Shown: positions 8,875 to 18,256, counted from the stretch's first letter. The stretch is 64,000 bases of DNA from M3007 sp032115775 (GCA_032115775.1 JAUMBL010000003.1:7218-71217), one strand, 5' to 3'. A program made the numbers and translations. The notes: generated from the letters alone by a model not told the origin.

Positions 8875-9779
8875 TGCCGGTCAGGCCGGAATATCCGTTT
8901 CACCAGCAATTTTTAGCGTTTGCGCGCAGCCTGACGCCGGATTCCCGCTTGCGCCTGGCGCCCACGCCCTCCGGATATCTGCACCTCGGAAACGCACTCA
9001 ATTTTATCCTGAACTGGCTCGCCGCCCGGCACATCCCCGGCGCGCGGCTGCTGCTCCGCATTGACGATCTGGACGCCGACCGGAAACGCCCCGAGTATGT
9101 GCAGGATGTATTCGATACCTTGTACTGGCTGGGGCTCGACTGGGACGAGGGCCCCCGGGATGCAACCGACTTCGAATCCCAGTGGTCGCAATACCGCCGG
9201 CTCGATGCCTACAACCGTCTTCTACAGATCTTACGGGAAAAAAACTGCCTGTTCGCGTGCCGGAAATCCAGAAAAGCGCTCGCACCGTACGAAGGAGGCT
9301 ATCCGACGCTGTTCCGGGAGCAGGGCTTGTCGCTGGGCGATCCGGACGTCGCCTGGCGCCTACGCACGCCGTCGGGCGCCGCAATGCCGGATTTTGTGGT
9401 GCGCCGCCGCGATGGTATTCCGGCATACCAAGTCGCCAATGTAGCGGATGATCTGTATTTTGGGATCACGCATATTATCCGCGGCGCAGATTTATCGGCG
9501 TCCACGGAAGCGCAGCACTTTTTGGCAGAAATCCTTGGCGCTGCTGATTTTTTGAATATCCGATTCCTCTTTCATCCATTACTCCTGGATGAATCCGGCC
9601 AAAAACTCTCCAAATCCGCCGGCGCCGCCGCGCTGGCTACCCGACGTATGCAGGGTGAAAGCCCTGCCTTTGTCTTCCAAACCGCCGCGCGCCTGCTTCA
9701 AATGCGCGCTGCTGCTGACGCCGTATCGTCAGCAGCAGCGTTGCTGGCAGCGTTTCGAGTCGAACTAGCCGACCAATAA
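8874..9779 (+). CDS. Glutamyl-tRNA synthetase-like enzyme without anticodon domain (GluQ-like)
   Basis: A 301-residue class I synthetase catalytic core. The HIGH-like motif is at residues 32-40 (PSGYLHLGN) and KLSKS at 244-248. There is no anticodon-binding domain, as in GluQ (YadB), which glutamylates queuosine in tRNA-Asp. Of the GluQ zinc ligands C-x-C-x11-Y-x3-C, this protein keeps C129 and Y143, but the second Cys is K131 and the last is F147, with exact spacing preserved. Zinc binding is therefore probably lost and the substrate is uncertain. It is translationally coupled to the TPR lipoprotein. Confidence 0.75.
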   Translation: MPVRPEYPFHQQFLAFARSLTPDSRLRLAPTPSGYLHLGNALNFILNWLAARHIPGARLLLRIDDLDADRKRPEYVQDVFDTLYWLGLDWDEGPRDATDFESQWSQYRRLDAYNRLLQILREKNCLFACRKSRKALAPYEGGYPTLFREQGLSLGDPDVAWRLRTPSGAAMPDFVVRRRDGIPAYQVANVADDLYFGITHIIRGADLSASTEAQHFLAEILGAADFLNIRFLFHPLLLDESGQKLSKSAGAAALATRRMQGESPAFVFQTAARLLQMRAAADAVSSAAALLAAFRVELADQ

Positions 9780-9986
9780 TTTCGAGAAACACGAATTCTT
9801 CCATTTTGTTAAAAAAAATGGGCGATTCGCTGAGAAATTTAATTTCTTGCGTACTATTGCGTCTGAAAGAGCGTGATTAAGTACCTGGGCAGATCCGAGA
9901 CAAGATTGTCCGCTCGGCGAAAAACCGATATTTTCTTCACGCAATTAGCACCATTTATTATTATTTCACCAACGATACGGGTTTAT

Positions 9987-11513
9987 ATGACAAACACGAA
10001 CACAGCAGGCGCCGCTGCGACGGGGCATCCCAAAGGACTATATGTCCTCTTTTTCACGGAAATGTGGGAGCGCTTCAGTTACTATGGGATGCGCGCCATC
10101 TTCATTCTCTTTCTGACGAAGGCACTGGTAATTAATCAACAGGACGCGTCAAACATCTACGGTAGTTTTACCGGACTTGTGTACCTGACGCCTTTGCTGG
10201 GCGGGTATCTGTGCGACCGCTATCTGGGCAACCGGCGGAGTATCCTCATCGGCGGAATCCTGATGGCCATCGGGCAATTTATGATGTTTCTGTGCGGCAG
10301 TCTTTTGTCAAACCCCGAGCTGGCGACGACCATGATGTGGGCGGGTTTGACGGTGCTGATCGTCGGCAACGGGTTCTTCAAGCCCAATATTTCCACGATG
10401 GTAGGGCAGCTATACCCGCAAAGCGACCGTCGGGTGGACAGCGCGTTCACCATTTTCTATATGGGCATCAACCTGGGCGCCTTCTTTTCTCCGCTGATAT
10501 GTGGCGGACTGGGCGATACAGGGAATATTGCAGACTTCAAGTGGGGCTTTTTGGCAGCCGGTATCGGGATGGTCATCAGCACAATTTCTTTTGAGCTGAT
10601 GAAAAACAAGTATCTGGTAGGGCCGGATGGCGCGCCGATTGGTATGCCGGTGCAAAAACTCGACCTGAAAAACCTGCTGATCATCGTCGGGTCTATACTC
10701 GTTATTTTCTTCTTACTCAGTTTTAAAAATCTGTTCAACAGCGATCTGGACGTCGTCGGCTACCTGATTTATGGCGCAATGATCGTCATGCCGCTCATCA
10801 TCATTCTCGACAAGTCGCTTACCAAAGAAGAGCGCTCGCGCATCGGTGTCATTATCATCCTCGCGTTTTTCGTCATTTTCTTCTGGAGCGCTTTCGAGCA
10901 GGCGGGCGCTTCGCTGACGCTATTTGCCGATCAGCAGACCAACCGGAATATTGGAAGCTGGGTGATGCCGGCAAGTTGGTTTCAATCGGTCAATCCACTG
11001 GCAATCATTGTGTTAGCGCCTATTTTCACGTTTTTTTGGGATTTTCTCCACAAACGGAATGCCGAGCCGGCATCGCCCATGAAAATGGCTTGGGGCTTGG
11101 CCTTGTTATGCCTGGGCTACATCGTCATCGCCTTTGGGGTGCATGGCGTGGACAGCACGGTTAAAATCAGCATGTGGTGGTTGTTATCGCTCTACTTGCT
11201 GCACACGATGGGCGAGTTGTGCCTGTCGCCGATTGGACTGGCCATGGTATCCAAACTGGCGCCGATCCGCTTTTCTTCTTTGCTGATGGGTACCTGGTTT
11301 TTGGCGAATGCAGCCGCCAATAAGTTTGCCGGCACCCTGAGCGCGCTCATTCCGGGCGGCGAAGGCGGCTCCGCAACGACGAACTTCCTCGGTTACGAGA
11401 TTACCAATCTGTACGAGTTTTTTACCGTGTTTATCGCACTGACGGGCGTTGCAGCCGCTACGCTCTTCCTGATGAGCGGCCTGTTGCGGCGCATGATGCA
11501 TGGTATTAAGTAA
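9987..11513 (+). CDS. POT-family proton-coupled di/tripeptide transporter
   Basis: A 508-residue transporter with about 12-14 membrane segments that imports small peptides with protons. The ATG at 9987 gives MTNTNTAG before the conserved 'LYVLFFTEMWERFSYYG', which holds the ExxER(F) proton-coupling motif in the first helix. 'GGYLCDRYLGNRR' and 'FFKPNISTMVG' are further POT/PTR2 signatures, and 'FYMGINLGAFFSPLICG' is the PTR2 signature region. An in-frame 5' extension lacks conserved sequence. A strong terminator follows, so the gene stands alone. Confidence 0.9.
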   Translation: MTNTNTAGAAATGHPKGLYVLFFTEMWERFSYYGMRAIFILFLTKALVINQQDASNIYGSFTGLVYLTPLLGGYLCDRYLGNRRSILIGGILMAIGQFMMFLCGSLLSNPELATTMMWAGLTVLIVGNGFFKPNISTMVGQLYPQSDRRVDSAFTIFYMGINLGAFFSPLICGGLGDTGNIADFKWGFLAAGIGMVISTISFELMKNKYLVGPDGAPIGMPVQKLDLKNLLIIVGSILVIFFLLSFKNLFNSDLDVVGYLIYGAMIVMPLIIILDKSLTKEERSRIGVIIILAFFVIFFWSAFEQAGASLTLFADQQTNRNIGSWVMPASWFQSVNPLAIIVLAPIFTFFWDFLHKRNAEPASPMKMAWGLALLCLGYIVIAFGVHGVDSTVKISMWWLLSLYLLHTMGELCLSPIGLAMVSKLAPIRFSSLLMGTWFLANAAANKFAGTLSALIPGGEGGSATTNFLGYEITNLYEFFTVFIALTGVAAATLFLMSGLLRRMMHGIK

Positions 11514-11542
11514 GCAATTGCGCTTAGGCTTTACTATATATT

Positions 11543-11583
11543 AAAACACGCTTTGGCAGCATCAGCCGCCAAAGCGTGTTTTT
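11543..11583 (+). terminator. Rho-independent terminator after the POT transporter
   Basis: A 15-base perfect stem: AAAACACGCTTTGGC (11543-11557) pairs with the arm starting GCCAAAGCGTG at 11568 and ends in a run of T. It lies 30 bases after the transporter stop. Confidence 0.88.
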
Positions 11584-11593
11584 ATAAGAATGG

Positions 11594-11683
11594 TATTTCG
11601 CCGCCTTCGGCGGCGAAATAGAATAATGGACGGATGCCCGGTATTTTGAATTTTATAAATTCAAAATACCGGGCATCCGTCCA
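11594..11683. repeat. Double-hairpin intergenic element, copy A
   Basis: Hairpin 1 (11594-11620) is a perfect 12-base stem, TATTTCGCCGCC with TTC loop. After six bases (GAATAA), hairpin 2 (11627-11683, 57 bases) is an almost perfect palindrome with a GC-rich base (TGGACGGATGCCCGG) and an A/T-rich top. Copies B (11782-11871) and C (28526-28620) share the architecture but differ in the hairpin 2 stem sequence. It lies between the POT terminator and the end of nuoN. No T-run follows hairpin 2, so it is not a standard terminator. Confidence 0.75.
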
Positions 11684-11781
11684 ACATAATGTAACCGCCG
11701 AGCAACGTCGAGCAAGGGAAAATTGGGCCGCCATATCATGCGCTATTTGCTGGACGCGGCACTAGTATGCCTCACACTATA
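11684..11781. other. Non-coding spacer between two double-hairpin copies
   Basis: About 100 bases without an open frame or recognisable promoter. Together with copies A and B, the terminator, and the 90 bases after copy B, it makes up the 448-base gene-free stretch 11514-11961. The tail 11872-11961 includes a GC dinucleotide-rich patch (GCGCACGCGCAC) just beyond the 3' end of nuoN and no clear nuo terminator. Confidence 0.6.
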
Positions 11782-11871
11782 TATATCGGTGCCTTCGGCG
11801 GCAAAATAAAATAATGGACGGGAGCCCGCTTTTTTGAATTTATACAATTTAAAAAAGCGAGCGCCCGTCCA
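11782..11871. repeat. Double-hairpin intergenic element, copy B
   Basis: A degenerate hairpin 1 (about 11782-11808, containing GCCTTCGGCGGCAAAATA) is followed by hairpin 2 at 11815-11871. Hairpin 2 is 57 bases long, exactly as in copy A, opens with the same TGGACGG and has a TTTTTTGAATTT upper arm. Its stem differs from copy A at several positions and has about four internal mismatches. This looks like an older, decaying or diverged relative of copy A. Confidence 0.65.
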
Positions 11872-11961
11872 TTAGATTCCTCTTCGTAAAAATCGAAGAA
11901 TTTCAAATCTGTAGCATCAGTAGTGTGGCCACGCGCACGCGCACAAAAAACAAAATCCCCA

Positions 11962-13353
11962 CTATATCAAACCATATACAAACCCCGGCGCCAAGGCCAA
12001 CATCGCAATCAGTGCAATGCCGGCGATTAATACCAGCCGGAAGTCCATCGGCATCGGCACGACATGCTCGTTTTGCTCCCGCGAGAAGTACATCGCAATC
12101 AACACCTTGAAGTAGTAGTAAATAGATACTGCCGAGCTAACGACAGCGATCCCAACGAGCCAGGGATAGCGTTCAAAGGCTACGGCAAACAGGAAATATT
12201 TACCGAAAAAACCGGCCGTCGGCGGAATGCCGGCCAACGATAACACGCAAATGGTCATCGCAGCCGCAAGCAGGGGCTGCTTCTTGCCCAACCCGTTGAA
12301 AGCACTGATGCCGCTGTCCGGATTATCTTCCGTCACGATCATGTACACCGCGAAGGCGCAAATCGAAGCGATGCCGTACACCAGCAGGTACAACAATAAA
12401 GCGCCGGCAGCGCCCTCCTGACCAATGCTCAGGATGCCCAATAAAAGATAGCCGGCATGGGCTACGGACGAATAGGCCATGAGGCGCTTAAAATCCGTTT
12501 GGAACAGCGCCGTGAAATTCGCCAACAACATCGTCAGACCGGCAATCATCGCCACCGGCAGCGCCCAAAACGGCGTGGCGGCAGCAAAAGCCACGGAGAA
12601 TAATTTGAAAAACGCGCCGACCCCAGCCGTTTTTACGACCGTCGCCATGTAGGCGGTTACCATATTCGGACTGCCCTGATAGACGTCCGGCGCCCAAAAA
12701 TGAAAGGGCGCCGCCGCAATTTTAAAACCCAGCCCAGTCAGGATCAGCAAAATACCCGTATGAAGCATCGACGCGGAATGGCGACCGTCCTCTAAGGCCG
12801 CCGCGATGGCCTGCAAATCAAAACTGGCCGTCGCACCGTACATCAGCGCAATGCCGAACAGCAGGATGCCGGTAGCGAAGGATCCCATTAGAAAATATTT
12901 CAGCGCCGCTTCGTTCGACGCCAAATTATCGCGCCGACTGCCCGCCAAAACGTACAGCGGAATGCTCAGAATTTCAATTCCGAGAAACAGCATGACGATA
13001 TTGTTGAAGGCGAACATACACAAGGCGCCGCACATACTGAACAGAATTAGCCCGTAGTTGTCGCCCAATGTTTCTGATAATTCGCGGAAACCCCAGCGCG
13101 ACAGCCCCAGCAATAGCAAGGCGCTCGTCAGTGCAACCGCGGAAAAAGCCAGTGCATAGCGATCAAAATGCAGCATAGACTTGAACTGGCTGTTCAGGCC
13201 GTCATAGTCTCCCGCCCACAAATCCGCCACAACAACGCCCAATGCCAAGCCGACGCCCAACAGCGCAAGCGCAAGCAGCACCGTGCGCTTTTTTAAAAAT
13301 CCGGCAAAAAGTACCAAAATGCCGGTCGCAAACAGTATAAGTACAGCTTTCAT
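11962..13353 (-). CDS. nuoN: NADH-quinone oxidoreductase subunit N
   Basis: A 463-residue antiporter-like membrane subunit of complex I, one of three proton-pumping units. About 14 membrane segments. 'IEILSIPLYVLAGSRRDNLASNEAALKYFLMGSF', which runs over residues of the mid-N-terminal half, and 'FKRLMAYSSVAHAGYLLLG' are subunit N motifs, with the helix 7-8 lysine preserved. ATG at 13353 (MKAVLILFATG) is preferred over a TTG two codons earlier. It is the last gene of the nuo operon, 69 bases after nuoM. Confidence 0.93.
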   Translation of the reverse strand: MKAVLILFATGILVLFAGFLKKRTVLLALALLGVGLALGVVVADLWAGDYDGLNSQFKSMLHFDRYALAFSAVALTSALLLLGLSRWGFRELSETLGDNYGLILFSMCGALCMFAFNNIVMLFLGIEILSIPLYVLAGSRRDNLASNEAALKYFLMGSFATGILLFGIALMYGATASFDLQAIAAALEDGRHSASMLHTGILLILTGLGFKIAAAPFHFWAPDVYQGSPNMVTAYMATVVKTAGVGAFFKLFSVAFAAATPFWALPVAMIAGLTMLLANFTALFQTDFKRLMAYSSVAHAGYLLLGILSIGQEGAAGALLLYLLVYGIASICAFAVYMIVTEDNPDSGISAFNGLGKKQPLLAAAMTICVLSLAGIPPTAGFFGKYFLFAVAFERYPWLVGIAVVSSAVSIYYYFKVLIAMYFSREQNEHVVPMPMDFRLVLIAGIALIAMLALAPGFVYGLI

Positions 13354-13422
13354 GTACAAAAAATTAAAAGCGTGGTATTGAAATTCTCCGCTCCCCCGAG
13401 CCGAATCAATTTTTAAAACACG

Positions 13423-14871
13423 CTAAAGTTGGACGGCGCCCAGGATACGGGATACGCCGGAATCGGTGAGTTGAAGAATTACTTGCGGAAAAAAGCCCAA
13501 CAGCAGCACCAGCGCGCTGATGAGCCCGAGCACGACCCATTCCCGGGTTTGAAGCGCCGGGAATGCGGCGGTTTGGGCGTTGGTTTCACCAAACATCGTC
13601 AGTCCGTAGGCGCGCAACATATACACGGCACCCAAAATGATGGTGAGGCCCGCGGCTGCACCCAGCCAGTTGGCGTAGTTCCAAACGCTGTTTAGCAGTA
13701 GAAACTCGCCCGGGAAACCGTTTGTAAGCGGCACGGCCACGGCGCCGAGCAGGATGATCATAAAGAGGGTCGCAAAACCGGGCGCAGACTTTGCAATGCC
13801 GCCCAGATCGCCCATCGAACGGGTGCCGAGCCGACGCTCAATCACATCGACTACAAAAAACAACCCGACGACATTGATCCCGTGGTTGAGCATCTGCAGC
13901 AATCCGCCCTGCAACCCGGCTTTATTCCAGGCCAGAATACCCGCCGCGATCAAGCCGACGTGCGCAATGGACGAATAGGCAATCAAACGCTTCAAATCGC
14001 GCTGTTTGACGGCTATGATACTCGCATACACGATCCCTGTTACCGCCAACGCTAGGAACACGGGCGTCCAAGTGTGCAGGGCCTCTGGCGCCATTGGAAT
14101 CATCCAGCGCAGACTGCCGTACAGTCCCATCTTCAGCATGATGCCGGACAGCAGCATCGCACCGCCGGTCGGGGCGCTGACGTAGGTGTCCGGCTGCCAG
14201 GTATGAAAAGGAAATAAAGGCATTTTAACGGCAAACGCAAGGAAGAAACCCATCAACACCCAAGCGGCCGCGTTCGGCGCTAATTCTACTGCCACCAAAT
14301 CTTTCCATAAAAACGAGTGCGCCCCCTCTACGTCGGTGTGGAGATAAAGATACAGCAGGGAAAGCAACATGCAAAGCGAGCCGGCAAAGGTATAAATGAA
14401 GAACTTCAGGGTAATCCGAATGCGATCCTCTCCACCCCAAATTGCGCAAATGAAGTAAATCGGAAGGAGCGCCAACTCGTAAAAAACATAGAACAGCAGG
14501 CCGTCATCCGCCATGAAAACCCCGTTCAGAGCCATCAGCATCATCAACAGCAAACCGTAATACCGGCGCTCGCTGTCGAAACGACGCTCAAAACTGCTCA
14601 AAATAATGAGCGGCGCCAATAAGTTGGTCAGTAAAACCAAGAGCATACTGATGCCGTCCAGCGACATCGCAAAATGAATGCCGGCCTCCGATACCCAGGG
14701 TATATCCAGGGCATAATTAATGCCGGTTGGATCCAACCAGAACCAGGCGGCCAAAGTGATGCCGAAATTGAGCGCGCCGGTCGCGAGCGCCAGCGCGCGC
14801 GACCAGAGACTGGGCAACATGAAAACTGCCAGACAACCCAACAGCGGAACCAGAATAAGTGCGAGCGTCAT
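13423..14871 (-). CDS. nuoM: NADH-quinone oxidoreductase subunit M
   Basis: A 482-residue antiporter-like subunit of complex I. 'FYVFYELALLPIYFICAIWGG' (broken across residues 126-146) carries the essential Glu of TM5, and 'FPFHTWQPDTYVSAPTGGAMLLSG' lies in the conserved core. 'RDLKRLIAYSSIAHVGL' is the helix 8 segment. Shares ancestry with Mrp antiporters. Lies 31 bases downstream of nuoL in the same operon. Confidence 0.94.
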   Translation of the reverse strand: MTLALILVPLLGCLAVFMLPSLWSRALALATGALNFGITLAAWFWLDPTGINYALDIPWVSEAGIHFAMSLDGISMLLVLLTNLLAPLIILSSFERRFDSERRYYGLLLMMLMALNGVFMADDGLLFYVFYELALLPIYFICAIWGGEDRIRITLKFFIYTFAGSLCMLLSLLYLYLHTDVEGAHSFLWKDLVAVELAPNAAAWVLMGFFLAFAVKMPLFPFHTWQPDTYVSAPTGGAMLLSGIMLKMGLYGSLRWMIPMAPEALHTWTPVFLALAVTGIVYASIIAVKQRDLKRLIAYSSIAHVGLIAAGILAWNKAGLQGGLLQMLNHGINVVGLFFVVDVIERRLGTRSMGDLGGIAKSAPGFATLFMIILLGAVAVPLTNGFPGEFLLLNSVWNYANWLGAAAGLTIILGAVYMLRAYGLTMFGETNAQTAAFPALQTREWVVLGLISALVLLLGFFPQVILQLTDSGVSRILGAVQL

Positions 14872-14902
14872 AATTGTATTTTTTCTGCGGAGTCGTTCGT
14901 GT

Positions 14903-16801
14903 TTAAATAAAGAGTGAGCCTACCAGCAGCGCGGCGCCGACAACCATCGCCAGCAGGTAATACTCGATGTTGCCGTTTTGCAATTTTCGGAATTGCGCAC
15001 CCAGCAATTGCGATGCGCGACCCACGCCATTTACCACGCCGTCTATCGCCTGGATATCAGCATAGTAATGCAGCATTTTAGATAGTTTTTCTAGCGGACG
15101 AACAAAGAGGAAATCATACGCTTCATCTACGTAAAATTTGTTCGCAAGGAGGCGCGCGATCGGCTGCATCGCGCTGTCTGCCACCGGTACATTACGGCGA
15201 ACAACATACACGGCGTACGCCAGCACCAACACAAGCAGCGCCAGCACCGTAGTAATACCCATCAGCAACCATTCCGTCCGGGCGTCAAGCACGTGGGTCT
15301 CCGGTGTTGCCGGACGTGCCAAAGCCGGCGCCAGGTAGTGGGACAACCACTCCGATCCGCCCAGATGCAAAAAGTGCGGCGTGTTTAAAAAACCGCCAAC
15401 TACCGACAGTACGGCCAGAACGATTAAAGGAATGGTCATGACGGCCGGACTTTCATGCAAGTGGGCGCGTTGCGCTTCCGTGCCGCGGAATTCTCCGAAA
15501 AAGGTCACGAATAGTAATCTGCCCATATAAGTAGCGGTTATCAGACCGCTGATTGCCGCCAAAGCCCACCAAAGCGCGCCGCTGTGTTCGTAGGTTTTTG
15601 CAAAAATTTCGTCTTTGGAAAAGAAACCGGACAGTAGCGGGAATCCGCTGATCGCCAGCGTGCCGATTACAAATACCCAAAAGGTCACGGGCAGCGCCTT
15701 CCGCAGACCGCCCATGTTCCGAATGTCCTGCTCGCCGCCCAGCGCGTGGATGACCGATCCGGCGCCCAGGAACAGCAGCGCCTTGAAAAACGCGTGCGTC
15801 GTTACGTGGAAAATCGCCGTGGAATAGGCGCCCATGCCCAAGGCTAAAAACATCAAGCCGAGTTGGGAGACGGTGGAGTAGGCCAGTACTTTTTTGATGT
15901 CGTTTTGCCGCAAGCCGATGAGTGCGGCGAAAATCGCCGTGGCAAGTCCAGTGATCGCAATGACTTCTAATGCATGGGGCGCCAAGGCATACAAACTGCT
16001 GCAGCGCGCGACCAGGTAAATCCCGGCCGTGACCATCGTCGCGGCGTGAATCAGCGCCGATACCGGCGTCGGGCCGGCCATGGCGTCGGGCAGCCAGGTG
16101 TACAAAGGTATTTGTGCGCTTTTGCCGATGGCGCCTACAAAGAGCAGTAAACAAATAACCGTCGGTATCCAGGCGTTGTTTTGATAATTCGCAACGCCTT
16201 CAAATACCTCCCGGTATTGAAGACTTCCAAACGTGTTGAAAATGAGAAATATACCCAACAAAAGCCCCAAATCCCCTATACGGTTCATAATGAAGGCTTT
16301 GCGAGCCGCGTGTCCGTACGCGCGATTTTCATACCAAAAACCGATCAGCAGGTAAGAGCAAAGCCCCACGCCTTCCCAGCCGAAAAAGAGCATCAGAAAG
16401 TTGTCGCCCATCACCAGCAACAGCATGGAAAAGACGAACAGATTCAGGTAGGCAAAAAACTTCCAGAAGCCCTCGTCGTCGTGCATGTATCCAATGGAAT
16501 ACACATGGATGAGAAAACCTACGCCGGTGATGATGAGCATCATCCAGGCGCTCAGCGGGTCGGCCAGAAAAGCAAATTGCACCTGAAGCGAATCTACGTG
16601 CAGAAAAGTGTAGAGCGTTTGCTCCATCGCCGTTCCATTGCGCACGTCGCTGAAAACAGCCAAACTGAGCAGAAAAGCGCCCAAAATAGTGCCGGAACCA
16701 ATAAGGCCGACCGCGGTTTTAGGCAATCGGCGGCCGAAAAGACCGTTGATTAGGAACCCGGCGAAGGGCAGAAAAGGTATAAGCGGAAGAAGAGATTGCA
16801 T
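14903..16801 (-). CDS. nuoL: NADH-quinone oxidoreductase subunit L
   Basis: A 632-residue distal proton-pumping subunit of complex I. 'GWEGVGLCSYLLIGFWYEN', 'GKSAQIPLYTWLPDAMAGPTPVSALIHAATMV' (in two pieces around residue 230) and 'NDIKKVLAYSTVSQLGLM' are diagnostic. The C-terminal extension corresponding to the long lateral helix and last membrane segment is present, so the protein is full length. Lies 33 bases downstream of nuoK. Confidence 0.95.
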   Translation of the reverse strand: MQSLLPLIPFLPFAGFLINGLFGRRLPKTAVGLIGSGTILGAFLLSLAVFSDVRNGTAMEQTLYTFLHVDSLQVQFAFLADPLSAWMMLIITGVGFLIHVYSIGYMHDDEGFWKFFAYLNLFVFSMLLLVMGDNFLMLFFGWEGVGLCSYLLIGFWYENRAYGHAARKAFIMNRIGDLGLLLGIFLIFNTFGSLQYREVFEGVANYQNNAWIPTVICLLLFVGAIGKSAQIPLYTWLPDAMAGPTPVSALIHAATMVTAGIYLVARCSSLYALAPHALEVIAITGLATAIFAALIGLRQNDIKKVLAYSTVSQLGLMFLALGMGAYSTAIFHVTTHAFFKALLFLGAGSVIHALGGEQDIRNMGGLRKALPVTFWVFVIGTLAISGFPLLSGFFSKDEIFAKTYEHSGALWWALAAISGLITATYMGRLLFVTFFGEFRGTEAQRAHLHESPAVMTIPLIVLAVLSVVGGFLNTPHFLHLGGSEWLSHYLAPALARPATPETHVLDARTEWLLMGITTVLALLVLVLAYAVYVVRRNVPVADSAMQPIARLLANKFYVDEAYDFLFVRPLEKLSKMLHYYADIQAIDGVVNGVGRASQLLGAQFRKLQNGNIEYYLLAMVVGAALLVGSLFI

Positions 16802-16834
16802 AGCAGAGAAAGTCGGTCAACCGTCGAAAAACAG

Positions 16835-17155
16835 TTAATATTTCAAATTATCCAGTAGGGAAATATCCGTGGATTTGGTGTTGCGGTAGATCATGACCAG
16901 AATCCCCAGCCCCACGGCCGCTTCCGCCGCCGCAACTACCATGATAAAAAATACCATGATCTGCCCCTGCGCGTCGCCGAGATAGGTGGAGAAGGCCGCT
17001 AACAACAGATTCACAGCATTTAACATGAGCTCTACGCACATCAGTACGATAATCGCATTGCGCCGCGTGAGCACTCCAAGCACCCCAATTCCAAAAAGTA
17101 GCGTGCTGAGATAGACGAAATAATCAATCGGAACGGTTTGTATGATATCAAGCAT
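16835..17155 (-). CDS. nuoK: NADH-quinone oxidoreductase subunit K
   Basis: A 106-residue, three-helix membrane subunit of complex I, in the proton path next to NuoJ. 'GVLTRRNAIIVLMCVELMLNAVNL' region carries the two conserved Glu residues (in CVELMLNA and AAAEAAVGL). Normal length for the family. Starts 13 bases after nuoJ. Confidence 0.94.
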   Translation of the reverse strand: MLDIIQTVPIDYFVYLSTLLFGIGVLGVLTRRNAIIVLMCVELMLNAVNLLLAAFSTYLGDAQGQIMVFFIMVVAAAEAAVGLGILVMIYRNTKSTDISLLDNLKY

Positions 17156-17168
17156 ACCGCGCTAAATT

Positions 17169-17666
17169 TTAGAGTTTTAGATCGCGTTTTCCAACCAAAA
17201 CAGCGCCGACCATCGCAGCCAAAAACAGGATGCCGGCAATTTCGAAGGGTACCACGAATTCAGTGAATAATTGCTTTCCAAGGTTTTCTACCAAGCCCAC
17301 ACTGCTGTTGGGCGTCGCTTGTTGCAATTGCATACCGCCTTTTAGCGCGCCGACCATCGTAACAGTCAGCGCACCGGCCGCAATGGCAGCGCCAATTTTC
17401 CAGAGTGCGGATTTTTTGGGTTCGTTGTCTTTATTCAAATTCAGCAGCATCAGTACGAACAGGAAGAGTACCATAATGGCGCCGGCATACACGATGATGT
17501 GTACCACCGCCAAAAATTGCGCGTTTAACAACACGTACAACCCTGCAATCATGAAAAATCCCAAGATCAGGTAAATGACACTATGGACAGGGTTTTTAGA
17601 AAAAACCATCAACAGGGCAGCCAATACGGAAGCCACAGCCAGGATGGAAAATACAGCGAGCGTCAT
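17169..17666 (-). CDS. nuoJ: NADH-quinone oxidoreductase subunit J
   Basis: A 165-residue, five-helix membrane subunit of complex I. 'FSKNPVHSVIYLILGFFMIAG' (split) and 'VVHIIVYAGAIMVLFLFVLMLLN' are the characteristic segments, the latter containing the helix that moves during coupling. The length is typical. It lies 35 bases after nuoI. Confidence 0.93.
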   Translation of the reverse strand: MTLAVFSILAVASVLAALLMVFSKNPVHSVIYLILGFFMIAGLYVLLNAQFLAVVHIIVYAGAIMVLFLFVLMLLNLNKDNEPKKSALWKIGAAIAAGALTVTMVGALKGGMQLQQATPNSSVGLVENLGKQLFTEFVVPFEIAGILFLAAMVGAVLVGKRDLKL

Positions 17667-17701
17667 GGATATGCGTTTTAGGTAGGCGTTTGTCCGGATG
17701 A

Positions 17702-18256
17702 TTACACGGTCCGGTTCTGTTCCTGAATGTGTTTCTGCCGCTTGCTCACGTCCACTTGGGTGTCGGGCGTAAGGCCTTCCACCAACAGGTCTTTTCCAAA
17801 AACGAAATTTTGACGCACGTAATCAGACGGAACAATGCGATCTGTAAGAAATATCGCCTCTTTCGGACAGGCTTCTTCGCACAAACCGCAAAAAATGCAG
17901 CGCAACATGTTGATTTCATAGACGGCAGCGTATTTTTCCTCGCGGTACAAATGCGCTTCCTCTTTCTTACGCTCCTCGGCAACCATCGTGATGGCTTCTG
18001 CCGGACAGGCTACCGCACACAAACCGCAGGCAGTACAACGCTCCCGACCCGCTTCATCGCGTTTCAGCACGTGCCACCCGCGATAGACCGGCGCCATCGG
18101 GCGCTTTTCTTCCGGGTACCGAACGGTGTTTTTTTTGCGGAAAAAGTGTTTGATCGTCGTAAGCATGCCCTTCAGGATCGCCGGAAAATACAGGCGCTCC
18201 CAAAAATTCATCTCTTTTTGGACAACATTTATTGACCGTTGGGTGAGTGGTTGCAT
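17702..18256 (-). CDS. nuoI: NADH-quinone oxidoreductase subunit I (two 4Fe-4S clusters)
   Basis: A 184-residue ferredoxin-like subunit. Two complete Cx2Cx2Cx3CP motifs are visible, CTACGLCAVACP and CIFCGLCEEACP, binding clusters N6a and N6b that carry electrons toward NuoB. A short N-terminal amphipathic region precedes them, as expected for the membrane-facing subunit. Lies 18 bases after nuoH. Confidence 0.95.
   Translation of the reverse strand: MQPLTQRSINVVQKEMNFWERLYFPAILKGMLTTIKHFFRKKNTVRYPEEKRPMAPVYRGWHVLKRDEAGRERCTACGLCAVACPAEAITMVAEERKKEEAHLYREEKYAAVYEINMLRCIFCGLCEEACPKEAIFLTDRIVPSDYVRQNFVFGKDLLVEGLTPDTQVDVSKRQKHIQEQNRTV

Noticed and set aside
9852..9859. TACTATTG as a promoter box for the POT transporter
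   Set aside because: One mismatch, no -33 element at the right distance and a 128-base leader; evidence too thin to list.
11594..11871. CRISPR-like or plasmid-iteron interpretation of the repeats
   Set aside because: There are only two copies, each palindromic, with no regular spacers and no cas or rep gene nearby.
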